The notes under the pieces were generated by a model. That model was not told the origin of the DNA and searched no databases. It saw nothing but the letters and a program-made list of their open reading frames with translations. From Apostichopus japonicus (Eukaryota; Echinodermata; Holothuroidea; Aspidochirotida; Stichopodidae), in NCBI RefSeq assembly GCF_037975245.1, contig NC_092583.1, forward strand, positions 3,712,764-3,776,763: 64,000 bases of DNA, read 5' to 3'. The translations under genes were made by a program, and so were the position numbers. Each line of letters opens with the position of its first letter. The stretch's first letter is position 1. Below, one piece after another: positions 35,701 through 48,900 of this stretch.

Positions 35701-36215
35701 AAAACAATGTCGAGTATAGAAGCATAAAACAAAGCAACAAAATTAAAAGAAGCAAAACAATGAACAAAGAAGAATAAAAAAGTAAAAAGACAGAACGAAA
35801 ATGTCTAGTTACGAACATTAACATAAAATGAACTTAATTACTTTGATGTTCGTAATTGCGAATGGAGATTCTGTCTCGGTTTGTGCTTAAATGGTCTGAA
35901 CCTTATTTCACTTTACGATTAATTTGAAGCTATGATGTTGTTATCCAATTTCTATTCAGATTTAACGCAATGAAAATACACAAATATGGTAACATTTTAA
36001 TAATGTTTTCTCTAATCAACTAATTAACCATTGTTTAGAAAAATTTAAGGAGACTTTGATAATCAATGTCAAATAGAAGCATAAAACAAAGCAACAAACT
36101 TTAAAGAAGCAAACAAAAAACAGAAACAAAAAGAAGAATAAACAAGTAAAAAGACAGTAAGAAACACGTCTAGTTACCAACGACAACTTTGAATGAACTG
36201 ACTTTGATGTAAACA
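32770..36215. repeat. Satellite, ~11 units of 288-364 bp, trimeric HOR
   Basis: The anchor AACTTAATTACTTTGATG recurs at 32,791, 33,142, 33,491, 33,848, 34,209, 34,497, 34,838, 35,201, 35,489 and 35,831, with a decayed last copy at 36,195. Spacings are 351, 349, 357, 361, 288, 341, 363, 288, 342 and 364. Each unit holds TCTGTCTCGGTTTGTGCC, GGTCTGAACCTTA, an AATTAACCATTG block and an A-rich AGCATAAAACAAAGCAAC segment. Units 5-7 and 8-10 repeat the 288/341/363 series and share unit-specific deletions, so the array expanded by blocks of three (about 992 bp). No protein frame is kept. Confidence 0.95.
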
Positions 36216-36506
36216 GTGGTTTGTTGAACGATGTTAAAATCGCAGTGATATAACTGTATGGAAAGTGAGAAAATCTAAAGTTGCCTCTCCAGTTGTTTAG
36301 TAAATTTTTTTACTCCACTGCAGACAAGGGAAACAAGTTACAACTGCCTACCCAGTAAATTACCGTGTATAACTTGCATAAGCAAGTTATTTTCATGGCT
36401 TTTACCGTAAATGAAAATTGTTGCAGCATGTTATCATGACATACAGTGTCAAAAATAACAGTTATCAGTACCTTTACTATGCCATATTTAATTCTGATGG
36501 ATACTA

Positions 36507-36512
36507 TTTATT
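36507..36512 (-). terminator. Candidate poly(A) signal AATAAA
   Basis: On the minus strand AATAAA lies about 95 bases past the TAA of the ZU5/death-fold gene, a usual distance. No transcript evidence. Confidence 0.35.
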
Positions 36513-36605
36513 CAGAAGCAGCCGTTTAAATGATATGATCTGTTTGCTTATGAGAACTACAAAATATATACGAAGAGATTTCAATAAATTGAAATCTAAA
36601 ATCTA

Positions 36606-36904
36606 TTATGGACACACTGTTGCTTGAACTATGGGGTTGTTTCGTCGGAACTCTCTGACAAGCTGTGCACATTCTTCATTTCCTTGTTCTGTCAGGGCAT
36701 GTTCCAGTAAGCTGATGTTTGTCGCAGATATCAATGAATTCTTAGTCAGCATCTCTAACAAGAAGGCTCCAGGTCTATGGTGCTTCTCAATATCCATAAC
36801 CACATTTTGAGAGAGTCGAAACATATTTGCCAGCTGAACACCTTCGCCTTCATGAAGATGATACGATAAGTCCTTCTTTAGCTGAGCAAACGAGTCGATA
36901 ATTG
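36606..36904 (-). CDS. ZU5/death-fold gene last exon: death fold 4
   Basis: 299 nt including TAA at 36,608-36,606. DSFAQLKKDLSYHLHEGEGV, LANMFRLSQNVVMDIEKHHR, GAFLLEMLTKNSLISATNIS and LEHALTEQGNEECAQLVREF give a six-helix DED/DD-like fold at the C terminus. Acceptor CTTTGCAG. Confidence 0.8.
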
Positions 36905-39900
36905 CTGCAAAGTCATAACATGAGATGATTATTACAATGACAACAATTAAATATTAAATGGGAATAATCCCAGTCATCATCTCTTATTACCAGTGGTGCA
37001 TGCATGCTAAGTCTGAGAAACAGCTTATTTCATATCAGAAATATCCTAGAGGTCAAAGGTCATATCGAGGGCAGCTATTTTGCCATTGTGTGTTCTTACA
37101 GTGCCACTATAGAAGGCGGAAATCCCCTATATTGAACACAGTTCCTTCTTTTATTTCTCACATTTGCATGGTGAGTTAAAAGATTGTTGTTACTGAATGC
37201 CAGAATGAGATCAAGTTAGACATGTTCTTAATCATTGCAGCAACAACATTGTTTGTTTTTTTAATGAAAGACACGCCAAAAACGGACTGAAACTATTCTT
37301 AGTTGTTTATTGGCGTTGTTCTTCATAACGCTCAGTCTGTAAAAAATACGTTTAACTTGATGAGGGTTAGATTTGTATCTCTTACATTTACGAATGCATC
37401 TATTCCTGCAAGCTACTTGCTGAATTGAGAGTCAGAAATACAGTTAGAATGATTGCTCAGGACGTTCAGTGGAACTGAATCTACAGACAAGTCATCAAAT
37501 ATAGGGATGGATTTCTAAGCTACGAATGAATGAATACACATGCACATACTACCAAAGTCAAAACCAATAGATTAATTACTCCATGAATAGAAGATATTTG
37601 CCTCTCTAAAGAAATTGAGTTCCAGCAACTCATAAAATGTGTTGCAAGTCCATAATTGTTTACACCTATAATGCTCGAAATACCGGGTATACTTGTAACT
37701 CCATCTTTAACCATAAGCATATAAAATAATAGAAGTTCTTCCAGAATAGGAACTTGAGTGCATCTGCCGACACCTAGTTTGACTTTTTCCTCTGTAAAAT
37801 TGTTAAAAGCAATCTGAAGATTTAAGGTTTGCTTCAAAGTTACATTGTATTACTTACATTGCGGTGGTATGTGCTGGAATGGAGATTCGATTTGGTCAGC
37901 GCGCCGGAAGTTTTCAATCTTTGTAGGGAAAACAGAAGAGAGAAAGATTAATGTTTCTTATAATAAGCTGTGCTTAAGTGGAAAAAACTTCTTCATATAT
38001 TTAGCCATCTCCTCTTATCATCAGAAGGCGTCACAGTAATACTTGCTTAACTTAGGAAGTTAACTCGCAACTTGAAGCAAGTTCACCATAGCTTTTCATG
38101 TCGGTATTCCATCAATTTTCCCAGTATTCCACGAAAAAAGATATGTTAACTTTAGTTTACACAAATGGCATCTTTTGAACACCACAAATGTAAATTAACG
38201 TTGCATTTCAGGCAGCATCATTTAAGATTAACTTACCTTCATTTCATTCTTAAATTGAAAGAGAAAAAAGTTCTTAAAATCCAGTGTCTTATTTCAATTC
38301 TGAGATTGGCATTATGTCTTATTCCTTTCCATCGTGAAGTGGAAAAGCTTAATCATATATTTAGCCTTCTCCTCTTATCATCTGTAAGCCTGACAGCAAT
38401 GATTGCTTAACATAAAAACGTAACTTGCAACTTTAAGCAAGTTCACCTGGTATATATTATTTTCACGGTATTCCACGATAAAGATATAATAACTTTAGTG
38501 CACATACAGACAGCATCTTTTAAGTACTACAAATGTAAAAATGTCGATAGTTTAACTTACCTTCAACTCCACGTGAAGTTGAAAGCGAATAGTTCCAAAA
38601 GTCCAGTTTCTTGATTCAATTCTCAGATTGACAGTATTTCTTAATCCTTTGTTATGAATCTGGAATGCGCATTTGAGTCTGTTTTGTAACCAAAGGTTAT
38701 CAGTGTCAACATTCTTTAAGAGAGAATAAGCAGAGGATTTTTCATCAAGGTATATCTAGAAAATCTGTATGTATATATATATATTTAAATATATATATTT
38801 AAATATTCATATAGCGCTTTACATAAAAGAATATCTCAAGCACTTTACATGGGACTATAGTAGAATCTTAAGAATTGAAAATATAAGATACATAAAGAGT
38901 ATTCAAAGGAATAAAGGAGTAAAAACAAAATCAGAGAATAAATAAATTTAAAACAAACTCAATCAATCAATACGTTAATGAAACTAATATAAACAAGGTT
39001 AAGACAATTAACAAAGATCATTCAATAACAGTAAATGATAACAACATAAGTTTTAAGTCGGCCATGGTTAAGTAAACAGAGAATCATGACTTACTACCAA
39101 TTTAGGATCAGAAGTACATTGTGGAGTGGAGCAAACAATATTGACAGGGAACGTTGACCCCATGGATTTGAGAACAAAAGACACAGGACGATGAACTGCC
39201 AATCCTTTGTTTTTGTAGACCTCTTCATGGATTATGCTCTGTTAATAGAACAACACTTGCTTAATATATCAGTTGATCGTGTATACACATTTTATTGCTC
39301 AATACTACACAGCCCATTTCCATATGACTTCAAATGACACTTAATATCTTAGACTTGATGATGTTTGCTAGAAAATGTTGTGTCTTCTCGTTTATAAACG
39401 ATCACTCAACATGTCTCACTTCTGACTGAAATCACATGGCAGTCACTTAATATTATTGTCTGTTTTTGAACTGAAATGAATTGTCAGTTATTGTCAATAT
39501 ACATCCAACGAATAACTGGTAGGTGTATTTGCTTCGCATCGCTGTAGGTTTTGCTGGCAGTCATCAATTACTAATTGTCTTATCGCTTAAGAACTGGAAT
39601 ATCTAGTTACCATTTTATTACTTGTTTAAGTGATTGTTATTGGGCTACAACAAGTTTGCGTCCATCATCCATGGCCATCGACAGCCTGCTCTATGAGTCA
39701 ATACTGAAATGATCTTCTAACACCTATTCTTTTTATGCAAGATTATGACTGTGATGAAAAACCGGAGCGTATTGATTTTCAAAAAGGGTTTCTGTAAAAA
39801 AGTCCTACTGTAACAAGGCGGGTATTAAGCCTTGACTGCATAGGAAGAAACGTTTGTCAAAAGAATGACACGTACATGAAGAGACAAATGGATTCTTTGA

Positions 39901-42900
39901 GATCCGTGACCATGCAGAGGCAAATAACTTGATAAAATACTGTGCTTACTTCATGTTCCAATTTTTCATCGTTGTGAAACCAGAGATGGAGAGTGAACTG
40001 ATCCCCCATATTAGAAATGTTTACAATTGGTAAAACACAGACACGCTTCTTCATTTTGGGTATGTATGGAACGTGAAGACCAATGAGACAGGGCTTCTGA
40101 GCTTCAACTTCAAGATGATTAGTAGTCATAGAGCAACTGAGGTGTTTCTTTTCTGGGCTCCATTTCACAGATTGATCTGAAACAAAATGGCGTCACAATG
40201 AAGTCACTTGAGCATAATAATTACTGAGGCGTTAGTTACATCAAACGTTGGAGGAATCAACGTCTGGTACAACATAATGCCAATAATTGAAATGGTATCC
40301 TGCTCCAAAATCGAGAAAAACGCTATTAAATTAATATGTTGAAATATATATTTGTACATTGAGAGTAATTTAACGCTGTTTGGAATAGAAAAATCATTCG
40401 TTTGCCCTACTTTACGCTAGCAAGATCATTCCATTCGGTCTCCTAGTTGTATTGACTATTCCTTTATGAATTTACAAAACAAAAAAACGGTAAATAAAAG
40501 TTGGAAGGTCAGCAAGGCCATGAATATCATTGCAATATTATAAATGAGATATTATAACAGGGCGCCACTGCCCTGTTAACTTAATATAACATGTTCCATC
40601 TTGCACATTGTGCATGTAAAGTAATTCTTTTTAGCTGCACATTGCTGATTACCTGTTACTTATTTTAAATCCCATTTGGTGCATGGACTTAACAATGTTA
40701 TGATAAGATTGACCTACCCTTACCATAAACTTTACCAGAAAATACTTTACCATACTTTACCATACTCTACCATAGTCACCCCCACTTACCATACTCTACT
40801 CTACTGTACCATACTTTACCATAGACTACTTTTACCATAGTTTCATTCTGGTAATGGTTTATATTGTCAAACATCCATATATATTATATCGTCTGTAAAT
40901 AATACCGAAATGGTTCAGTTCAAGTCTATGCATAAATCTACCCTGCTCTCTCTGGTTGTTTATCCTCTTGAGTCTCTGTAACTTGCTCTTAGTATTTCGT
41001 CAGTGATCCCTTTGTTAGTTTATCTTTCTATAAGTGACTTTACTTTGGGGATTCCCGTCTACAAGATGCTTCGTTAAGATTTGTTGTAAATCTCCTCAAT
41101 CTATATATTTACATTTATTACTACGAGCATCTGTATCTTCTGATTTGCCAATAGTGAAAACGACTACAAAATATTGAAATATAGTCTTGAAAATACAAAA
41201 ATAAAATGACAAAGTAAAGGAAAGGAATTAACCTGTTTGTAATACACCAGAGTACACATCAATACCAGTCTGGATACTCGAAGTAAACGCGCAATGTGGA
41301 ATAGACAACGAGACAGGTTTGTGTAAGGTTAGACCTTCTGGGCCAAATTTCACAACAGGGCTCATCCGTAGACTCTTCTTTAAGATAGGACCTTTAATCG
41401 CAGGGTCATTAGAAACCCATAGACTAATAATCCTTCCAGTGTGAAGTGCATTAGCTGGTACAACCAGATGAAGACCTGCGATATCCATCTCTCCTCCATG
41501 CTGATCAATGTATTGTTCCTTATAAAGAGTTGATCTTGGGAACAGAGGAAACCCCTCTATAGGAGACAGATAGAGAGTTATACATAAGGAATTGATGAGT
41601 AAACAATACATCTTGTATTAATATATTGTATATTTTAAGTAAGCTTGTGGAAAGTTTGTCTACTCCATTTTTACGGAAATTGAAATTGACAGACAAATCA
41701 AGGTTATTAAGGATAGATTAAATTCCTTGGGCGACCAAGATAGTTGAGATTGATATCAATATAATAACCCATTATGTCCGACCAAGACAGTATAATAAGA
41801 CGTAAAAATAACTCACACAAAATCAAATATCTTTACACATTACCTTCTTTTTCAAACATAAGCACTGACATTAATGAATTGGTAAATATAGTTGCCATTT
41901 ACAACTGTAGCCAACCACCTGATATTTACAATCTCATGCATTTATGAGCTTCAATATATACAAACAGTACTGTACCATGCGCTTCTTTAGCAAGCAGGAG
42001 TATCCGTCTGGCCAAATCTAGTTTGCCGAAAGACAATTTTAAGGCTCGTTGGATATCCAGTGTTGCGTATTCCTCTTCTTGCAAAATTTTAAAAGATCTC
42101 GTAGACTGAAATTCTCTTTTTGAGATCACGTCCTGTCTCCACAATTATATATGTAAAGGGAAAGACAAAACAAGATATTAATGTAAAATTGAGTAATAAT
42201 CGTATTAATGTTACTTTCAATGGAAATCCCATGCAATGGTCCTTCTCTTTTGGTCATCGTGGCATATTGAATATTAGTGGCGAAGAATCTTGCTTTCATT
42301 TGTTAATGGATATATTTGGAATATAGGAAGTAGAGCTGTGTGACGGTCAGATGAGCAATAGTTTATAATTTTTTCTCGAAAACTTAGAAAGTTTCCCATA
42401 ATTTAAGGATTTTTAACATGTTGACAGTTCTTTGCTTCAAACATGGGTACCGTTCTATTTTTTTTTGTAAAGCGTAAGCGTTGCATAATTATTTGATAAC
42501 GATAACATACGCGATGGCAATGACCACGATAATAAAACTTCATGAATAAACTTATATGCCTGTACGTTTTAAGAAATTACACACCGAATTCTCGTTATAT
42601 TGTTCTCCTTCCTTTGCATGCTTTCTCGTTGACATATCGATGTACTCTAGGGCCACTTTTGCAACCTTATTAAGGTGAATAGCTTTCAATCCTTCATACA
42701 GATCAATAATTTTGTCTGGCTTGATGAGCTCAGTTTCGTCTAATATTTTCATAAGCATCTTTCCAGGTTCTTCTGCTGTCTGGATTATGTGCTGATCCTC
42801 TGGTTTGAGTTTGAAGCGTCCACCTAGCTTTTCACAATGTTGCTTGTCCAGAAGCTGTGATAGTTCCGCTTTCAACTTTTCGTATGCGTGTAAGTCTAAA

Positions 42901-45900
42901 AGTGAAGGCATACCACCAACTTTTACATTCAAAGAAGGAACTTGATTAATTGAGAAATCAAAGCGTTGAGGATAGATCTTTTACATAATATATTTAGCGT
43001 GCAAGGGATCATGTATATTTGTCATAGTTTTAAAAGGGTAAAGTTCAATTTGGATTACTGCAGCGTAACATGAAAGCCAGATTACTAATACTCCCCAGCC
43101 CCAATCAGACACTCGCATGGATGCGTTTATGTGATAATGTGTTCATTTATTGATCCACATCATTTAAACGTCATTTAAACACCCACTGGGATATGTCGTT
43201 GTTTAGTATTATAATGTTTCACATCCACTTAGGCACTCTGCTGGGTGTGCGTCTATAATTGATGTGTATTTTTGTCCCACCTGCCACTTAGAGACTCACC
43301 TGAGTAATATTCTCGAAACAGCATTTTAAGACTTGTTGGCGAAAGTATAATATTCTTTACCTGATGAAATGAAGAAATAAAGACGACTTCCTTAATTGAC
43401 AACTTAAATAATATTGGAAGTATAATCATTCATACCATAAAATTAACCGAAAGCTAAATTTAATTCTTAACAGTTATATAGCAACTGCACGCAAAAAAAT
43501 GGAGTGTTGAATTTTAACACTTCCCAGGTGTAACCGTTCACCCTACACCTGAAGGGTTACTCTGACCCTGAGTAGGGTTACATAATTTATGTAGCGTGGA
43601 TTTTTTAACACCTGCAGAAGTGTACTTTCAGTTCGAGCATTCTGATTGGTCAAACCTCCCGTCAGCTGGATTCTTAGTGTAAGTTAAGTGTTTAAACGAT
43701 ACCACCGTACCGTGAACACCCATTTACCGTACCCAGCAATACTTGTACCAGTTTGTCGACATTTATCGTTACTAAATGTACTATAGTAACCACAGCCATA
43801 TATACGTTCAAGCCACAAAACGTTACGTACTCAGTGTGCGATAACGAGCTACAATGGCATGAAAATGACGTTATAGGAGACTGGGGCCTGGAAGAATTGA
43901 TTGAAAAATTCGAAGGTATGTTTTGATATTATGTAAGTGTACGTGACAAGAACGAGATATGCTTAGAGACCCACGACTAAGCTGGGTAGACGAATGCATT
44001 TGAATCGCTTGCGTTACGTAGACCTAACGTTAAAGTCATACTATAAGTTAATATAATAGGCTAGCTGCTGTTTGTCATAGTCAACTCATAATTGTCAACG
44101 AATCAGTGTAGCCTACATACAAGTAAACATTAAACGGAATTGCCTTCGGACGGACGGAGGACTTTGGTCTAGGCCTTTATTGTAATCTAGTGCATTCTAT
44201 TCCTTTTTGTGCGTTAACCGTAACTTCGTATACCCTGCGAGTCACTTTTTTAAGTAGTACTACTACTAGGCCTAGCCTAGTACTAGTAGGGTATACTTAG
44301 GCTATTTCAAGACAATGCATTTTAAATAGCATCGGGCATGGGCCTATAGTTACGCTGGTACTATGTTCAATAAGGGATAAACATATATTCATGTAATGCA
44401 ATATATAATTACCACTAATTGCCATTTTAGCTTGTAAGTTGTAGCAAGTAGGCCGAAGCTGATGTGGATTGGTGATACTTTTAGACCTAGGCCCAACTAT
44501 AATTTAGCTATCTTATGGAAGTGATCTAGCTGTTATAATTCATATCAATCTACACAATTGCATACAGTGGGAGTGAGCATTGTTTTAAGCATTGTTAACA
44601 TGATGCATTGGTTATAAAAGTTGCCTACCTTGTCTGATGAAAGTTTAATGCAAGTTCCTGTTTTGACAAGTAATCACTATAGGCCATCTGGCTTTCTAGA
44701 TTCAAATGTACTTGAAGAAGTTAGAATCACAACTGATTAAATTGTGTGCATTTTCTTTAGCAATGTTCATGTTTTGTGAGGGGTACATGTACAAAACTGC
44801 TTATGCTCCAAGAAGGTTTTAACACAACTTCATTATGATGGGAATTTTCTTTTCTTTTCTTTGTTGTTACTTAGGAAGCATCAACTTGGAATTCTATTTG
44901 CAAAAGATTTCAGAAAGACCTCAGCAATATGTGTTACTTCTTGGAGGAAGCAAAATACACCCCAAGCAGTCATTTGTGATCATCCAGAGACATGCCCTAC
45001 CCCAGAGGACATTTATGAAGCCATTGATGTTTGCTTCAAATTATTCTACGTGTTAAATCTGAATTATACCAAATTGCAAGTCTCGGTGCCTGGGAATTTT
45101 TCCAAAAAGTTGTCTACAAGTTGCCTGGTGGTGTGAAACGCAACCAGATTCAAGATTTTTGTGCTCACCGTGCCGACAAAAAAGACAAAGTTACTGCAGT
45201 TTAGCAGTTGTCATAGACAGAACTCCATGTTTCCTCATCTCACGGATCAGCATATATCTAAAGTTGTTGCTTATTTGGAATTGTCTTTGGGAAGAGTTTT
45301 TTCTTTGTGTTTAATTTGGAATACCAAAGGCACGAGCCAACAACAAAGACAAAGTAACTGCAGTGTAGTAGTCATCATAGACAGTACTCCACGTTTTCTC
45401 ATCCCACGGATCAGCATATATCTAAAGTTGTTGCTTATTTGAAATTGACTTTGGGAAGAGTTGTTTCTTTGTCTTTTATCTAGAAACCAAAAGGCATGTG
45501 CAAAAAAATAAATACCAAGTAACTGCACTGTAGCATTTGAAAATGTTGGCACTTTTAAGTTGACTTAATTCCACAAGACAATACTTTTATAGCCTAAATT
45601 GTACGTTTTACATTTAATGGGATATAATAAATGGACCTCTGGAATAGGAAGGTAGTAGGGTGTTTAATTGCTGAAAATCCCACATTCTGAATTGTTTGTG
45701 TTGTCATTGCTTTTTGCTCTCTCTTAAATGTAACTTTCTGCTGTGAGCGATTCAAACATGCATCCATATTGTTTACCTAATTACTAGGTAATACTTAACC
45801 TAAAACCTGTATAAAATATTTACTAAACGGGTGCGATGTAAACTTATCTGGCAAAATTTTACATAACAGTATTGTATTTGCGTTACATAATAAACATGTA

Positions 45901-48900
45901 AAACTTTACAAACCAGCAGTTAAATATACATCCAGAAGTATAAACGAGAGAGCACTATTGTGTGTTGAGAGTCCATTAAGTATCATCTTGACACAGATGA
46001 CAAATGAACACTATATGGTGGTAATTCTACTCACTGAAGCAGAACTTTGACACCCAGAAGGCCAAAAAATGTGCACTAGAGTGTTAATTATACTCCCTGA
46101 AGTGCAATTTTGACACCCAGAAGTGCTAACAAATGAACACTTTATGGTGTTAATTTTACTTCCTGAAGTGTCATGTTGACACCCAGAAGTTTTAACAAAT
46201 GAACACTTTATTGTGTTAATTTTACTCCCTGTAGTGTACCTTCAACACCAGGAAGTGTTATTTTGACACTTGTATGGGTGTTGTTAAGGCAACACTCGCA
46301 AAGTGTTATATTATGTTACACTTCTGAAGTGTTAATTTAACCCGGTGGGTGTTGTCCCTAATCCAAACAGGGTGGGCTGTTAAATTCAACACTTTACGAT
46401 TCAAATTTAACACTTCATTTTTTTGAGTGTAATGGAAATAAAAGATACCGTTCGTTGAAGAGCAACAATTGGGTTTATCTCATGTTCATTACATGCCTCA
46501 GATGACCAGTTATATCCCAGACGCTGGAACTCTGGTCACGTGACTTCATGTTCTGGATCAGGCTTACAAGTATTACACAAAACGTTTAGTATTCAAGAAT
46601 TTAGTACAAGACTTCAATTTTAGCGCAGCAAATTGTAGCAGCAATTCATGCAAATTTGGTAAAGATATACCAATTGTTCTGCTTAGTTTGTTATTAATAT
46701 GAATTTGCTGTAGCCCACTCTATTTTTTCATATCAAAAAGTCTAGTTATGGTCTGTATTCTACCGCAGTTCTTGTGATCAGTGTAATGATTTCATGATTA
46801 CATGATGATTTCCCTTACTTTAAACTTCATGTGTCTATATTACTCATGTGTCATTACTTTTGTCTCAATTTTCACGCCAGAGTCGCTATTATTCTTGGGA
46901 CGGTTGTCAATGTCAGAACATCAAAACAATGCGCTCTGATTACTATTTGTGTTAAGATGCGCTTTTCTCATGTAGATGTGCGTAAGTTAACACTAGTAGG
47001 CAATCCAATGCAGTAGCAGATCCCTAATCCATCATGTGATGTCCGCACTCAGGACGCACATCGTTACAACCAAGCAAGTTTGGAGTTTGCGAAACACCTC
47101 TTTGATCCTTTGAAGTTCATTGATCCCAATGATATTTACGTTAACTAATATGCTACAAACATTGCATGCCCTTACTTCTTACATTGATTTGAAACTTTCC
47201 TTTTACCTACATTGGCCACATAACCATTGAAGTTTCATCAATGCTGTAAACTTTCAGAGTATGATATCTCGTGCTCACCGTTTGGGGGTTTCGAGCATTT
47301 CCCCTTTTTGGTGCGTGTGCAATTGCCAAAACGCTGTTTTCAACTTTGACACCTCACACATTTGTATGTATGTATTTAGATCCTCCTGCAAGCAGGAACT
47401 CGCGAAGAAGCCTCACTGGCACATCAAAGCCGCAAGCTGACCGAAGTCAGTCTCCTAGATCGAACCGGGGAGCTAATGATTGGAAGGCACCGGAGTTAAC
47501 CACTGAGCTAACACTCCACTCCATTTGACCCTTCATCGCCATAGCTGAATTCTGCACTTCATCTGACACCCAGGAACATAGCCATCAAGTTTGAAGTCCA
47601 TGCCGGATGAGGGTTTGGGAAGAGTTCGAGACATTCTTTTGCCAAACTTTGAACAAAGTTGACTTCAATTGACCACGTTACCCATGGAACTAGAGGTTAA
47701 ATATCGCCATGAATACGTTCTATTATCGATTTCCTGCATGGGTGTTTGGATTTCTGTAACTTTGTTAGGAGCAAAATGGTCTTTCTGTTATTTGACCTCC
47801 CATTGTATGATGTTATAGGTAGCGGAGATGCGGATCCATTTCCCCTCACATACGCGCCAAGTTTGAAGACCATAGGACTTACGCTTTTTGATGACTTCGC
47901 GGCCTTTTCGTACAAATTTAACCAAGTTTGACAATTGACCTCTATGGACCATTGACCCAGGGTTATTTCAGTGGCGGAGCTAGGGGTATTGGTCAGGGGG
48001 GCGAGAATGTTCTGTGGGGGCGCTTTCGACACTATCTAAGCGAAGCGCCACCACAGGCTGGCGCGGAGCGTACAGACATTTTTTGAGTAAAGATAATCCC
48101 TAGATTGCTGAAAATGACCCTTTCCGGGCCTTGCTAATTTGCAGACAAACGAAGAATAAACAGGTGTCATCGCCAACACAATGTGACAAATATTAATAGG
48201 TAGATGACAGCGCAATAAAAAAGGCAATAATCGCGAATAAGTAAAAGTGGTTAAAAGCTGAAAAGTGCGCCAGCAGTCCGTTTGAGTCCGTCAGGGGAGC
48301 CTTCCGCCCCCTGACTGTATGGACGCCCCGCCACTGTGTTATTCCTTATTTGACGTTTGAAATCTTTCTTACCTTGGATTGCATAACTTCATACGTCACT
48401 GAGACATTTTCACTAATACCCAGGGACACATCAACAGAGTTCGAAGTGAATCAGATTTACGGTTTAGGAAGAGTTAACGACACATCTATTAAGCGTTCAA
48501 GCACCCACACACTGGACCTCACGCAAACGGACAAGATACGTCATCTAACCAAAACTGGAATCCCATCACTCATTCCTATGTCACAACGATGGACTTCATA
48601 GTGCCAATAAATTTGCAACACAATACATGTCCATTACTTCTATGGTATTCGATAAAGCCCAAATGCTGCCACAGCCAACTGACTCAGATATGTGACCACC
48701 ATATATCAGATGTTTTTAGTGATGAGTTAAATGATCTTAAAAAACATCGTATAGAAGAAGTGTTGCTAAAGGGCTTTATATTCCGTACAAACTAGATGAA
48801 ATAAGCATATAATAATTCAGAGGCATCTTGTTTTAATCTTCCTTATTTCATAGAACAAAAGCTTATGCAGAAAGAGCTTCCTTAATTCCAACATCTTACC

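Noticed and set aside
32770..36215. CRISPR-like regularly spaced repeat
   Set aside because: Units are contiguous, 288-364 bp, with no short repeat/spacer pattern, in an animal genome; it is a satellite.
45161..45552. Frames on both strands around 45.2-45.5 kb
   Set aside because: They lie in an internal direct repeat of the TIR element (ATATATCTAAAGTTGTTGCT at about 45,252 and 45,416) and show no domain.
48350..48601. Coding exon around 48,355-48,430 minus (VTYEVMQSK before a GTAAGA donor)
   Set aside because: No acceptor upstream in the open part of the frame and stops close by; it is within repeat sequence, so not added to the gene model.
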